DNA of 64,000 nt from Dasypus novemcinctus (Eukaryota; Chordata; Mammalia; Cingulata; Dasypodidae): NCBI RefSeq assembly GCF_030445035.2, contig NC_080677.1:5704001-5768000 (forward strand). Direction: 5' to 3'. Made by a program: the position numbers and the translations under genes. This document shows, piece by piece, positions 15,930 through 28,082 of the stretch (position 1 is its first letter; each line of letters starts with the position of its first letter). The notes beneath the pieces are model-generated. The model did no database searches, had not been told where the DNA came from, and was given only the letters and a program-made list of their open reading frames with translations.

Positions 15930-16196
15930 TGGCATAATTATTCACCTGCCATAAAATTTTCCCTTCAAAGTTTGCAATTCACTAGTTTTTATTGTATTCA
16001 CAAAGTTGTGCAACCATTATCACTTTCAAATTCTAGAACATTTTCATTGGCCCAGAAAGAAACTCTGTACTTAATAAGCAATCACTCCTCATTCCTCCCT
16101 CCCCCAACCAGTGGAAACATAACATAAATTTAACCATTTCAAAGCATTTGGGTCCTTGGCATTTAGTACATTTACAGTGTTGTGCAGTCATCACCT

Positions 16197-16852
16197 TGTA
16201 TTAGTCAGCTAAAGGCATGCTAATATAAAATACCAGAAGTCTTTTGGCTTTTATGAAGGGTATTTATTTAGGGTAGAGGCTTACAGTTACTAGGCCCTGA
16301 AGAATCCAACTCATGGTTCCATAAGAGGTACTTTCTCACCCAAAGTCTGTTGTCACATGTTGAAGCAAGATGGCGGGCAATGTCTGTGAGGGTTCAGCCT
16401 TTGTCCTTCTTAAGGCTCTGTGGTCCCATCTTCTGATCTCAGCTGTAGGCTGGCATAAGGCTTGTCTCTCTCCCCATGCCTGGATTCTTACTGGACTCAG
16501 CTGCCCTGGTCTTTCCACAAGGTCAGCTGTAGACTCTTAGTCTCATCTCTCTTTCCAGGACTGTGTCTATGGAGTACTCTCTTTTCCTGCATATCTGCTT
16601 CTGTCTTCTGTTCTGTATATTTACTCCCCTATCTCTGATTGAAGATCTGTATATAGCCCACAGCTATAGACTGGCTGTAGGCAGAGACTCAAACTGAGTC
16701 GTGCTAATGATGTGGTCAAATAAAAGCCTTAATCTTGATTTAATAAAGTAAAAATGAAACTTTTGAGTCTAATATAATCTAATTTGCTCAGAGGAACAGA
16801 TCAATTTACAATACTTATTTTTGGAATTCATAAACAATACCAAACTGCTACA
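16197..16852 (-). mobile_element. ERV-L type solo LTR, copy 3
   Basis: Same LTR family as copies 1 and 2. It opens TGTATTAGTCAGCTAAAGG and closes CAAACTGCTACA. It interrupts the antisense L1. The bases flanking it (CACCT before, GCCTC after) do not make a convincing target duplication, so there may be a small deletion or decay at the junction. Confidence 0.7.
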
Positions 16853-16945
16853 GCCTCTATCTGTAGTTTCACTACATTTTTGTCATTCCAAAAGGAAACC
16901 CAGATCTATTAAGCAGTCATTGCTCATTCTCCCCTCAGCCACAGA

Positions 16946-17272
16946 GGATATGTGCTTTTTGTCTCTATGGATATGTGCTTTTTGTCTCTATGGATTTACC
17001 TGTTCTGTGTATTTCACATAAGTGGAATCATAAAATATGTGACCTTTTGTGTCTAGCTTCTTTCACTTAGCATAATGTTTTCAAGGTTATTTTAGGTTGT
17101 GGTACATATCAGAACTTGATTCCTTTTTATGGGACTTACCTATTCTGTATATTTCATGTAAGTGGAATCATAAAATATGTGACCTTTTGTGTCTAGCTTC
17201 TTTCACTTAGCATAATGTTTTCAGGGTTCATTCAGGTTGTGGTACATATCAGAACTTGATTCCTTTTTATGG
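16946..17272. repeat. Nested local tandem duplications in L1
   Basis: A 23-bp unit (GGATATGTGCTTTTTGTCTC plus 3 bases) is repeated exactly at 16946-16968 and 16969-16991. Directly after it, a unit of about 140 bp is repeated at about 16993-17132 and 17133-17272 with few differences; the shared landmark AGTGGAATCATAAAATATGT occurs at 17021 and 17161. Confidence 0.85.
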
Positions 17273-20100
17273 TTGAATACTATTCCATTGTTTGGAAATA
17301 ATGTCACAGTTTGTTTTTCTGTTCATCAATTGATAACTATTTGGGTTTCCACTTTTTGGCGATTATGAATAATGCTTCCATAAACATTTATGTTCAAGTT
17401 CTTATGTGAACATAGATTTTCACTCCTCTTGTGTATTTCCCAAGGTGAGGAATTGATGGGTCATGTGGTAACTCTTTGTTTAACCTTTGAGAAACTGGCA
17501 AACTATTTTCTAAAGTGGTTGCACTATTTTACTTCCCACCAGTAATTTATGACTGTTCTAATGTATCTACATCTTTGCCAATACTTAATTGTTATTTATC
17601 ATAGACATTATAGTGGGTATAAAGTGAAACCTCTTCATGTTTTTGATTTCCATTTCTCTAATGACTAATGATGTTGAGAATATTTTCACATGTTTCTTGG
17701 CCATCTGTGTATCTTCTTCAGAGAAATATCTGTTAAAGTCCTTTGTACATTTTAAAATTGGGTTGTCTACTTTTTTTAACCTAGTTATTAGAGTTGTTTA
17801 TGTATATGAATATCAAACCCTTGTAGATATTATGGTTAGCAATTATTTTCTCCTCTTTTGTAGGTTTTTTTACTTTCTTGATAATGTCCCTTATAAAGTA
17901 TTTAATTTCAGTGCAGTACAATTTGTCTGTTTTTTCTTTTGTTGCTCATGCTTTTGGTGTCATATCTAAAAATCCATTGCCCAATCCAAGGTCATGAAGA
18001 TAAATGGTTATGCTTTCTTCTAAGAGTTTTATGGCTTTAGTGCTCATATTTTAGCTCATAAATCTGCTCTGACTTAATTTTAATGCATTATATGAGAGAG
18101 AGGTCAAACTCCATTCTTTTGCGTGTTAGTATCTAGTTGCCCTGGCACCATTTGGTGAAAGGACTATTCTTTCCCAATTGAATGGTCTTGTTGAAAAACA
18201 ATTGGCCATAGACCTATGGCTTTTTTTTCCTGGACTCATTTCTCTTCCATTGATCTCTATGTCAACCTTCATGACATACCATGCTGTCTTGATTACTCTT
18301 GTATTAAGTTTTGAAATTGGAAGGTGAGAGTTTCAACTTCATTCTTTGTTTTCAAGATTGTTTTTGTTTTGGTTGTTCTGAATCTCTAGTAATTTCCATA
18401 TATAGTTTAGAATCAACTCATCCGTTTCTGCCAAAAAAAAAAAAAAAGGGCTTTGGGATTTTCAGGGTGATTGCATTGAATTTACAGGTCAATTTGGGGA
18501 GTATTGCCATCTTAACAATATAAAGTTTTTCATTCTATGTACATGGGATGTGTTTCCATTTATTTAGGTTGCCTCAATGATGTTTTGTAGCTTTCATTGT
18601 AAAAGCCTTGCACTTGTTTTAAATTCATTCTTAAATATTTCGTTCCTTTTCATAATATTGTAAATGGAATTTTCTGCATCTATTCAGCTGATCATGTGTG
18701 ACTCTCATTATGCATATGTTGATATCCTTCATAGTTTCCTACAGGTCTTTGAGTCTCTGTTCATTTTTCTTTATTCTTTGCTTCTTTCTTTTCCCAGGCT
18801 GAATACTCTCAACCGGTCTCTCTTTAAATTCATTGATACTTTCTTCTCTCTACTCAATCTACCATTGAGTCCCTGTAGAAAATTTTTAATTTCAATGATT
18901 GTCCTTTTCAATCTGAATTTCTTTTTCTTTTAAAATAATTTTTATCTCTTTAGTGATACTCTCTTATTGTTGAAATATTGTTTTCTTGTCATTAGTTCTT
19001 TAGATATAGTGTCCTTAAGTTTTTTGAGCGTTTTAAAAATGGGTGATTTAAAATCTGTGTCTCATGTGTCTAAAATTTGGTTTTCCTCAGGAAATATTTC
19101 TATTGATTAGAATTTTTTCCCCACATATGACCAAACTTTGTTTCCTTGCATGTGTCTCATATATATATACACACATACGTACACATATACATATTTTTTT
19201 TTAAATGGAAATTTACAGTAATATAATTTGGCTACTCTGGGTATCAGATTCTTCCTCTTTCCCAGAGTTTGATGTCGTTGCTGTTTGTTGTTTGTTTGTT
19301 TAATGTCTTTTATGAGCTAATTCGGTAAATTATGTATTCCTTGTGTGTGGGGCTACTGAAGTCTCTGCTCAGTTAGCTCAGATAGACTAATAATCAGACA
19401 GATATTTCCTTAAACACTTAGAACTAGTCTCCTCATCTTTGCAGAGGAGCTGTGTATATGCATTGTGGCATACCTTCAGCATGCAACAAGGTAGTTAACA
19501 AGGCTACTTTATCTTTCACTTTTTGCAACTCAGAGCTTCAAGTTCAGCCAGAGATGGGAATTTGAGGGTCTTGGCTGAGCATGTGCACAGCCTGGCATGC
19601 CCCTAGCCTTTAAGATACCCGTTAATTTGTCAGCGCTTTTCCAAGTCCCATTGAGTATGTCATTTCCTAGCTTTTTGGTTAGCCCTATTCTTTGCCCCAG
19701 CTGTTATCTACTACCTCAGGCAGTCACAAAGTTAAACTTTTGCCTCTAATTGTTTTTGACAAAGGACCTGTGAAAAGTCTTTTTGCACTGGGTGATCTTC
19801 AAGTAAGGTTTAATACAGACATCCTTGCAAGTGTGGTCTTTCAGTAAACCACCAACAGGGCAATTCTCTGGAAATGAGGCTTTGACCCTATTTTCCAGGC
19901 TGCTTTTGTTTTCACCATGATTGCAGGCTATTTATTTTCAAAGCTATGGCAGAAGTTGAGGGTGCAGGGGATGAGAATAGGGCAATTTAAAATGCTATAA
20001 ACTTGCTATTCTTACTGAGATTTCAGATGTGTTTTTTCCTAAATAAACACTCCTTGGATTGCTGCAAGTCTTTGGTATATTTCTAGAATTTTGAAAACAT

Positions 20101-20640
20101 TGATTATGAAAATATATATCAGTTTTCATATTTCTTTATGAGAGAGAGAATTTTATAAAGTCTGTACTCTGCCATTTAAACTTACAGCCAACTACAACTT
20201 CTATACCTAAATTATAATACAATTTCCTTTTTTATTGCTTTCTTTTTTTTTTGGCATAAGAATATGTAAAAATGGATTAAGGTTTCAATTCAACATATGG
20301 TTCTTATATCACACCATAGATTATTATATGGTATTTTACTAGTTGTCATTCCTCAACATACTGAATGACTGAGATTACTCTTGCCTGGATTTGTTTCTTC
20401 TGTCATGCTGGCCTCAGCATCTATGTCTATTCCTTTTTCGTTCTGTGATCTTATGTAATGTTTTCACCTTTTGCTTAGTCTCTTATGTTCAGTTACTCTT
20501 CTAATTTAATTCACTTATGAATTAATTCATTCAAGAAGCTTATTTACATCTTTGTTGCAATTTAACTTCATCTCATTTTTTTGGTGTAGTGATGAATGGC
20601 GATTTTGTACATCCTTTTTGTACCTGCTGTTGTACTGAAA
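20101..20640. other. ZPBP intron 2, unassigned
   Basis: AT-rich sequence with short T-runs. I cannot place it in a family with confidence and see no exon. Confidence 0.5.
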
Positions 20641-21085
20641 ATAAACAGATTTTTAAAAACGGGGGTATGGAGTAAGTTTATTCAGCTAAAGTTGCATTAA
20701 TACAGGAGCAACAGCAAAAGAGATTTCTGCTCAAAAGTTTGAGTTGGGGGAGCAGCTTATATGGCTGCTTGAGACAAAGGGGAAGACAAAGGGATGGGGG
20801 CGATAAGGGGAACATGATTTATGCTTGGTGTGTGCTTTCTGTGTATTTCGTGAATTACGATCCTACAGTGCTGTTTGAGCAGGGTGTCCTTGAAGCCTAG
20901 TTTGTTCATCAGCAAGCACAATGTTAATGTAAGATTGCGGCTATCAGTGAAGATCAGAGACCCTGCTGGTGTCCACTTGAAATCGTTAGAGTTTACAGTT
21001 CTTCCTCCCAGGCTGGGGCAGGGAGTTCTGTCAGCCCTGCAAAGGATTACTGGTATGTCAGCTTGTTTTGGTTAACCTCTGTTTC
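20641..21085 (-). mobile_element. LTR of unknown ERV family
   Basis: On the minus strand the sequence ends in GCTGAATAAACTTACTCCAT followed by a short C-rich stretch, which is typical of the R/U5 part of an LTR with an AATAAA signal. The preceding approximately 400 bp is GC-richer than its surroundings. Clear target duplications and precise ends were not found. No internal viral sequence is attached. Confidence 0.45.
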
Positions 21086-21219
21086 TTCTTTATAATTCCC
21101 TGGATAAAATGGAAGCTCAAGTAAATCAAGATGGTTAGCAAAATCATTTATCATTCCAATTTCACACTGCTTAAGTGTTCTGGGTCTGTTGTATCCAGGA
21201 CTGAACATTTAGTATCATA

Positions 21220-22330
21220 GAATCTGAACATTCTTTCAGTCTCACTAAAATTGATCTCCATAATGGCCACCAATTTACCCTTCCAAAGGGAGTGCTTAAG
21301 GTGGCCCATTTCCCCACATCCTCACCAGGACTAAATAATATCCAGCTTTTCAATTTTTGCTAACTTGGAGGTTAAGATTCTTTTCTTGTCTTCTTGATAT
21401 TTTCAAAGGAATTACTTGCATGTTATTTATATATTCCAGTTATAAATCCTTTAGTGATTATCTTTCTTGCAAATATCTTCTCCCAACAATCAAATCTGTT
21501 AGCTGTGCCTATGGCATTTGGGGTTGAGCAGAAGTTAATATTTAAGAAATGAGTTTGGTATTTTTTTTTTTTATGCTTGTGATTTTTGCCTTTAAAATGT
21601 CCTTCCATCCCAAAGATATTGATATTATTTTACATTTTTTAAAAATAATGAAATGATGTTGCTTTAGATCTTTGAATTATCTTAAATTTATAATGTAATT
21701 TCATTTATATATATGGTGAGATAATTTTTCTAACATGATTTATTAGTAATATATATTTTCCTCAGTGATTTGAGATGCCACCTCTATCATATAGCAGTTA
21801 CCTATGTGGGTTTTTCCTCCCTAGATCCACTATTCTTTTTAATGATTTCTTTGTTCCTCCACCAGACCACTTTGTTATAATTACTGTAACATTGTAATAT
21901 ATCTTAATTTATAATGCTAGTCCCTCCCCTTTGCTTTTTTTAAAATATAGAACTGTCTTAGCTATTAATGAACCTTTAATCTTCTAATTACATATCGATA
22001 TTCATGAGTTTCTTAGAAATGCTTCTGGGAATTTTCTTACAGCTATGTTGATTATATACATAAATATGGAATAAGTTTGTATCTTTGAAATGATAAATCT
22101 ACACTCTTATGACTATGGCATTGTTATCTAATTTTATATCTTTGACTAAAGTTTGATTGACCAAGGTCATCTTTGATTATAAACTGTTTATTGTTTTCTA
22201 AATGCTGTCTTCTTTTTATTACGTGTTTTGATATATTATTGTTGATATAGAAGAATATTATTTATTCTTTAAGTAGAACTTGCCCTGAATATTCTAATGG
22301 TTTCACTTAAATTTGCTGTAATTGAAATGT
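21220..22330 (-). mobile_element. Old L1 (antisense) fragment
   Basis: Contains antisense-L1 landmarks such as CATTTCCCCACATCCTCACC and TATTCCAGTTATAAATCC, followed by T-rich ORF2-antisense sequence. No open frame survives. Boundaries are approximate. Confidence 0.6.
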
Positions 22331-22869
22331 GTACAAGGTTTAGAGGGAGCCAGAGGAAAGGATTAGTAATGACATGGGGAAACTGGGCTATCAAAGAAGC
22401 CAGAGGAGAAAAGATATACTTGCACTAAGTCTCCATAGATGAAGAGGCAGATATTTGCATGAGTAAGATCACAAAGGAGTAGTGCAGTGTGCTCCTTTAG
22501 AGATATATAATTAGCTTGGCGTGGTTAGGACAAAGGGGGTGAAAAGAGGTATAGTGAGGTATTTGTAAAAGACACATCATGGAGATGATGACCTGAATTC
22601 ATGGTAGGAGTGAAAATGGAGTAAGCTTTTATTAAGAAGGTAGAAAAAAGCAGAGACATTTAAACTGAAGAAAAGTAGGAAAGAAATATGATAAAGAAAT
22701 TAATGAGACAACAGAAATAGTAGAGAGGCTGTATGAACCAAAAGCTGTCTTGAGAACCATATATACAAAGTTTTATCATGAGAAAATAACCAAAGTAAAA
22801 ATTAACAAATATGGTTAAATTGGACATGGAGAAATTTAAAAAGTCATATGTTAATATTCTTAGCAATTT
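22331..22869. other. ZPBP intron 2, purine-rich unassigned
   Basis: Purine-rich on the + strand with no recognisable coding or repeat signature. Possibly an eroded LINE; not assigned. Confidence 0.4.
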
Positions 22870-23690
22870 ATACTAATATTTGAAATAGGCAATTCTCTAG
22901 TAAAACTTAATGTGTAGAGTAGACTCAATTAAATTCCTGAGTAGACTGATAAAGCAATTAAAGACATTTGACCAGTAGTAAAAAATTTTGTTTTACTACT
23001 TCTACCTTGCCAAAAAAAAGTTACCAGACTATAACATATTCCAACTTAAAAATAAGAACATCACCACCACGAAGAAAAATCTAAATATTCTTTTGGAGAA
23101 AATTTGTAGAAGAAAATCTGCCCAGTTCATTTTATGAAACCATTATAACCTTAGGTTCCTATGTTAGTAATAATATATACTAAATAACAACAAGCCTGAA
23201 ATTGAGAAAGGACAAAGGATGGCACAAGAAAAAATTATACACAGTTAAATTTATGAACACAGATGGAAGTATCCTAAGAAAAATGTTTGAAAAGAAAAAC
23301 TAGAACCTAACAATGTTCATATAAAAATAAGAAAAACTGAAATAAGCCATATTTAAGTAAAAAAAAAAAAGGTGTGACTAGTTGGATTTATTCTAGGAAA
23401 GTAATTTATTAATGTCAAGCCCTACATTAAAATATTAAAGAAGAAAAAAATAAGATCACCTCAATCATTATAGAAAATAATTTGTTAAAATTCAACAGCA
23501 GGGAGTGGATGTAGCTCATGTGGTTGAGTGTCTGCTTCCCATGTACACGACTCTGGATTCAATACCTGCTACCTCTTTAAAAAAAAAAAAAAAAGCAACA
23601 CCTTTTTATGATAAAATAAAGTAAAGGAACTTTCTTAACCTGAGGAACAAAGTCTAATTAAAAGCTATATACAATAAACGTGTTTTTGGT
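22870..23690 (+). mobile_element. Old L1 (sense) ORF2 fragment with SINE
   Basis: Sense-strand L1 ORF2 sequence, strongly decayed: GTGACTAGTTGGATTTATTC, then TCATTATAGAAAATAATTTG and AAATTCAACAGCA. A DAS SINE interrupts at 23504-23594, after which L1 resumes with CAACACCTTTTTATGATAAA and AACTTTCTTAACCTGAGGAA. There is no intact frame. Confidence 0.65.
23504..23594 (+). mobile_element. DAS SINE (short form)
   Basis: A tRNA-derived head, GGGAGTGGATGTAGCTCATG through GGTTGAGTGTCTGCTTCCCA, with A-box and B-box-like segments (GGATTCAATACCTG) and a 15-17 base A-tail. It inserted into a sense L1 fragment (CAACA-like target bases on both sides). Armadillo-type SINE; it is not a functional tRNA gene, since the cloverleaf 3' half is missing. 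Confidence 0.85.
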
Positions 23691-24427
23691 GAAACTTTAG
23701 AAGCTGCCTCTTTAGTGTTATAGACAATTTTGATTCTCAAAAAATTTTTTTATTTTACTGGATCATACAAATCTTTGAATATGGGGAATCAGTGAAGAGT
23801 TAGCATGCCATTTCTAAAGACTTGTTGCAACATTTTCTAAAGGCTTACTTATGAGAAAACTCAAAACATTAATTGAATCTTTAAAAAATGTTTGTTTTGT
23901 ATGTCCTGTAAAATACTATTTATGTTCGTTTAATGATCAGGATTCTTTAAATTTTAAAGCAAAATGTGACAAAATACTATTTAAAATCACAGCACATATA
24001 TGCTGATTTTAATTACATTGTTCTCTATTATTCAGCACATTGTACATCACATCATAACCTAAACACATTACTCAGTTATTACTCTCATGTTTGGGGTCCT
24101 TGGAAGTCATCGTATATAAATTCTAGATAGAGGATTATTTTAGTAATCTGTAATTAAGGTAATAGTCTGAAAAATGCAATAGATTGGTAAGTGAATTCTA
24201 AATAAAAGAAGATAAACTCATTTTGCTGAAGTTCAGGATATATACACGTACAGACACACATACACACCCTAACTTAAACCCTGATCCTGTTCTTATTATC
24301 AAGTAATAGGAGCTGTAATCCTAAGAATAACTGTTAAAACCTGTAATCCAAACTCAAAAATATAAGGCATTATAGAGAAAGAATGTACCTAAAATTGTAT
24401 TGGAACACTTTAATATTGTATTTTCAG
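23691..24427. other. ZPBP intron 2 end, unassigned
   Basis: AT-rich intron sequence leading to the exon 3 acceptor. No supported repeat or gene. Confidence 0.55.
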
Positions 24428-24553
24428 TGAAAGTATATGTCATGCTTCATCAAAGGAGTCCACATATGTTATGTACAAGCCAACGACTGCGAAATACTGA
24501 ACTGATAGACCCATCATTCCAATGGCATGGGCCAAGAGGTAAAATTGTTTCAG
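24428..24553 (+). CDS. ZPBP: ZPBP exon 3
   Basis: 126 bp between GTATTTTCAG and TCAG|GTAGGA, encoding residues 70-111. It contains C85 (within [20 protein letters not shown]) and W102, which together with C139 in exon 4 look like the cysteine-tryptophan-cysteine core of the Ig-like fold known in ZPBP. Phase 1 at both ends. Confidence 0.95.
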
Positions 24554-24686
24554 GTAGGATTTTGTTTCAATTATCATAATTAACTTGATGTATTTAAAGT
24601 GTTTATATCATGTAAATTTATCCATTTCCTCATTTTTTTCCCCTGGGATTTCCTTTTGGGGTTAGATTCTAGCAACGTAGATGGTG

Positions 24687-24738
24687 ATCTTTATCTATCT
24701 ATCTATCTATCTTTCTATCTATCTATCTATCTATTTTT
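24687..24738. repeat. (TATC)n microsatellite
   Basis: About eleven TATC/CTAT units with one interruption (CTTTCTAT), about 135 bp after the exon 3 donor. Such tracts are typically length-polymorphic. Confidence 0.9.
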
Positions 24739-26640
24739 ACATATCTTAATTTGAGATTTAGCTCTTTACAGTAAAGTTGACTAAGCATTTATATTTCAAA
24801 AAGAAGATAATTTTTAAAAGGTTCATAAAACTGTCTTGGTTAGTTCAATTAGGCTTTTATTAGTAAAATAGTACAAAGAACCAAATATGATTCTGGCTTC
24901 ATATGAATATGAATGCATTTTGTGCTGTAGATTTAAAACATAACTTTGTTTTCCACAGCCCTACATTGAAACAATTTGAGACTATTAGTAGTTATTTTAT
25001 ATTTTAATACTTTTTAGACAAAAATCCTAACTAGACTATATGGATTATATTTTAATTTACCTTAACTATTATTATCCATCTTGAAACAATGACTTAAGTT
25101 AATATCAGATAATTTAACTTAACTCTACTGCATGGTTTGACAGGGATTTTCTTTTAATGTCTTATTGATGTTTGGTTACAAAAGAAGAACCAAAGCATTC
25201 AGATTCTCATCTAGACAAAAGGATAGATTTGAGAAACACCTGAATGGTAGCTTCTCAGTTTTTAAATTTTTGAGAAAAACATTTTTCTCACAAAGGTACT
25301 TTTTCTCACAAAGTTACTTTTATCCCATGGAGATTACTCTTCTTTGACTGATATGAATGGCATTTTCTCCATTCAGCTTCTTATTTTGTTATTCTGAAAT
25401 GCTTAGTTTACTTTCTAATTTTTTATTCGATAAGAGACTACTATAACAGTGTAATTTAAAAAATACAAATTAAGTTAGCTGTTTTTGTTTTCAGTCTTGC
25501 TAAAGAATGTGGACTGATGAATTTTCTTCCTAGAAATCTGTTGGATGTTCCCCCTAGAAATATGTTGAAAGAAGGCCCTAATCATTTTTGTGTACCCTGT
25601 GAGGAAGTTTTTCTTTATTGCTCTATTCACCATGCTTTTTTTTAAAGCCATAACTGGTATATTGAGATACTGCCTGTGAATTAAAATCTACAAGTTTATG
25701 TTATTATCTTGGATGAATGAATACATCATATTTATACAAAGACATGATAAAGAAACATAGGAAATAATTATTTCTTAATATGCTTTAATATTTTTGTATA
25801 GTTGAAGGAGCTTGTTTGTAAATTTGTTATATTTATGTTGATCTAAAATAGCTTAAGCTTTAAAGAATAGTCTACTCTTCGATCATAAGATAGTTCCTTA
25901 AAGTAAATTATTCAGATTTATTTTGTGAGTGACTATTTGGTGGATATAATTTTGATCGGTTTTGTGGGAGATAAAAAGATCAGACATAACCTCTGCCTTA
26001 CTATAATAATGTAGCAGAAAGGGCCAGTAATAAAAATGTCTAAGAGGTTTGGCACTTAACATAAATCAGCAAAGTGGCCCAGATGTAAAAACATCCAATA
26101 CTGGAAATATAATCAAATTAATTTTATTGCTCTGTGGTAGTTGCAATAATTTATATATTTATATAGAAATATTAAATATATTTTATATTCAGTGTTGAAA
26201 ATATGTAGATAGAAAAATAGAAAAGTTTAAACATTTAAGTTTTCTAATCTGTTATTAGATATTGAAATGGAAATCTGAAACCTTTTCTTCTCTAAGAAGC
26301 CATGTCTGGCCTTGTAGTTCTAATTGCATAATACAATGTGCAATTCAATTTCGAATTCTTTAAGAGCTGTATATTATTTTATTAACTTCATAATGGCAAA
26401 TAGTTGTTCACAAATGCAGTCATTTCCTTAATAATATTTATTTTTTAAAATTCTTATCCAAACTATTCCCAGGAATTTCTGGCATTCTAACTTCATAATT
26501 ATAATTTAGGTTTTAGTCCATGGATATAATCTCAGTGAGGGTAGGAATAAGATTTTTCCCCTCAGCAGGTTTACTAATTCTTTCCCTGGCTGTGTCAAGT
26601 TTAAAATGTGAGCCAGTTGAAGGCATCCATCATCTGTGTT
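24739..26640. other. ZPBP intron 3, mostly unassigned
   Basis: AT-rich intron sequence. An L2-like scrap is possible at about 25920-26120. No supported exon or RNA gene; the small open frame at 25165-25347 carries a repeated TTTTTCTCACAAAG motif and looks accidental. Confidence 0.5.
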
Positions 26641-26714
26641 ACTCTGGGTTTTATTTTTCTTTTTTCTTTGCGTTGTTTTGTTTGTAGTTCCTAATGTTTC
26701 CATTTGATTTTTTT

Positions 26715-27116
26715 AAAAAAGATTTATTTATTTATTTATTTCCCCTCCCTCCCCCACCCCGGTTGTCTGTTCTCTGTGTCTATTTACTGCGTCTTCTTTG
26801 TCTCCTTCTGTTGTCAGTGGCATGGGAATCTGTTTCTTTTTGTTGCATCATCTTGTTGTGTCAGCTCTCCGTGTGTGTGGCACCATTCCTGGGCAGGCTG
26901 CACTTTCTTTTGCGCTGGGCGATTCTCCTTATGGGGCACAGTCCTTGCGCATGGGGCTCCCCTACATGGGGGACACCCCTGCGTGGCAGGGCACTCCTTG
27001 CGCTCATCCGCACTGCTCATGGGCCATCTCCACACGGATCAAGGAGGCCTGGGGTTTGAACTGTGGACCTCCCATGTGGTAAATGGACGCCCTAACAACT
27101 GAGCCAAGTCTGCCGC
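26715..27116 (-). mobile_element. DAS SINE (long form), first of a pair
   Basis: On the minus strand it has a tRNA-like head with B-box-like GGTCCACAGTTCAAACCCC, then a long GC-rich body, then AGACACAGAGAACAGACAAC, a G-rich tract and a tail made of AAATA units. Length about 400 bp. It is flanked by CCATTTGATTTTTTTA at 26700-26715 and again from 27117. Open frames up to 132 codons within it are repeat-derived. Confidence 0.85.
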
Positions 27117-27133
27117 CCATTTGATTTTTTTAA

Positions 27134-27495
27134 ACATTTATTTTATTTATTTCTCTCCCCTTCCCCCCCATTGTCTGCTCTCTGTGTCTGCTTGCATTAT
27201 CGGGCAGCACTGGGAAACTGTGTCTCTTTTTTGTTGTGTCATCTTGTGTCAGCTCTCCATGTGTGTGGTACCACTCCTGGGAAGGCTGCACTTTTTTTCA
27301 TGGGGTGGCTCTCCTTATGGGGTGCACTCCTTGCATGTGGGGCTCCCCTATGCAGGGGACCTCCCTGCATGGCATGGCACTCCTTGCGCGCAGCAGCACT
27401 GCGCGTGGGCCAGTGTCAGGAGACTCTGGGTTTGAACCCTGGACCTCCCATGTGGTAGATGGATGCTCTATCAATTGAGCCACATCTGCTTCCTT
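27134..27495 (-). mobile_element. DAS SINE (long form), second of a pair
   Basis: Same structure and orientation as the preceding SINE, about 362 bp, separated from it by one copy of the target sequence CCATTTGATTTT (27117) and followed by another (27496-27507). The two copies differ at many positions, so this is not a recent tandem duplication of one insertion. Open frames inside are repeat-derived. Confidence 0.85.
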
Positions 27496-28082
27496 CCATT
27501 TGATTTTGATGGTTTCCATTTCTCTGTTTACATTACACATCTGTTCTTGCATGTGGTCTGAATTTTTCATTAGGGTGTTTAACACAGTCATAGTTATTTA
27601 AAATTAATTGTATAATACTTCTGATATCCGTGTCATATTTAAGAGTCTGGTACTAAGCATTGCTTAGTATCTTGAAAACTTGTACTTTTTTTTGCCTTTT
27701 TTTGTATGCCTTGTCATTTTTTGTTAAATTTGGACATCTTGAAGAGGACAGTAGATATTTAGGTAAACATTTTAATGTTTGAGATGAATACTTTTTTACT
27801 GCTAAGCCTTTAGTGTTAGGGGTTTGTGTTAATTTAATTAAGAGCTGGTCTGGATTTGAGGTTGACTGTGGTTACTCTCAGTGCACAGAAGGCTTCAAAT
27901 CCCCTTAGTGATACCTTGTGTTTAAGGAGTAAGCTGCTTCATCAGAAGTGCTTTTTGTCAATATATAATTTTCTTTGGCTTTGGTTTCTTCCTTTTTGCT
28001 GCTCCCTAGTAATAATCCCTCTCTTGCAGCTCCCCAAGCTTTATCCCACTGCTCTTTTTATTAAACTCTTGTCTGAAGGAAA

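Larger units (their letters stand above)
15930..20100 (-). mobile_element. Old L1 (antisense), with insertions
   Basis: Antisense L1, reading on the + strand from 3' UTR-type sequence (about 15930-16110, with a second 3' end starting near 16110) through ORF2 antisense and into upstream and 5' UTR-like sequence by 19200-20100. An LTR (16197-16852) and two local tandem duplications (16946-17272) lie within it. Many stops; inactive. An A-run of about 15 bases lies at 18434-18448. Confidence 0.7.

Noticed and set aside
16336..16518. A 60-codon minus-strand open frame
   Set aside because: Inside a solo LTR, with no recognisable protein.
23504..23594. A tRNA gene (A-box and B-box-like motifs)
   Set aside because: The sequence ends after the B-box in an A-tail and cannot fold a full cloverleaf; it is a DAS SINE. 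The same holds at 29005 and 35830.
24687..24738. A CRISPR-like or regulatory repeat
   Set aside because: Simple tetranucleotide microsatellite; there are no spacers and the genome is mammalian.
26694..27591. Multiple open frames of 73-132 codons
   Set aside because: All lie in long DAS SINEs; equivalent frames recur in the copy at 56133-56567. Repeat-derived.
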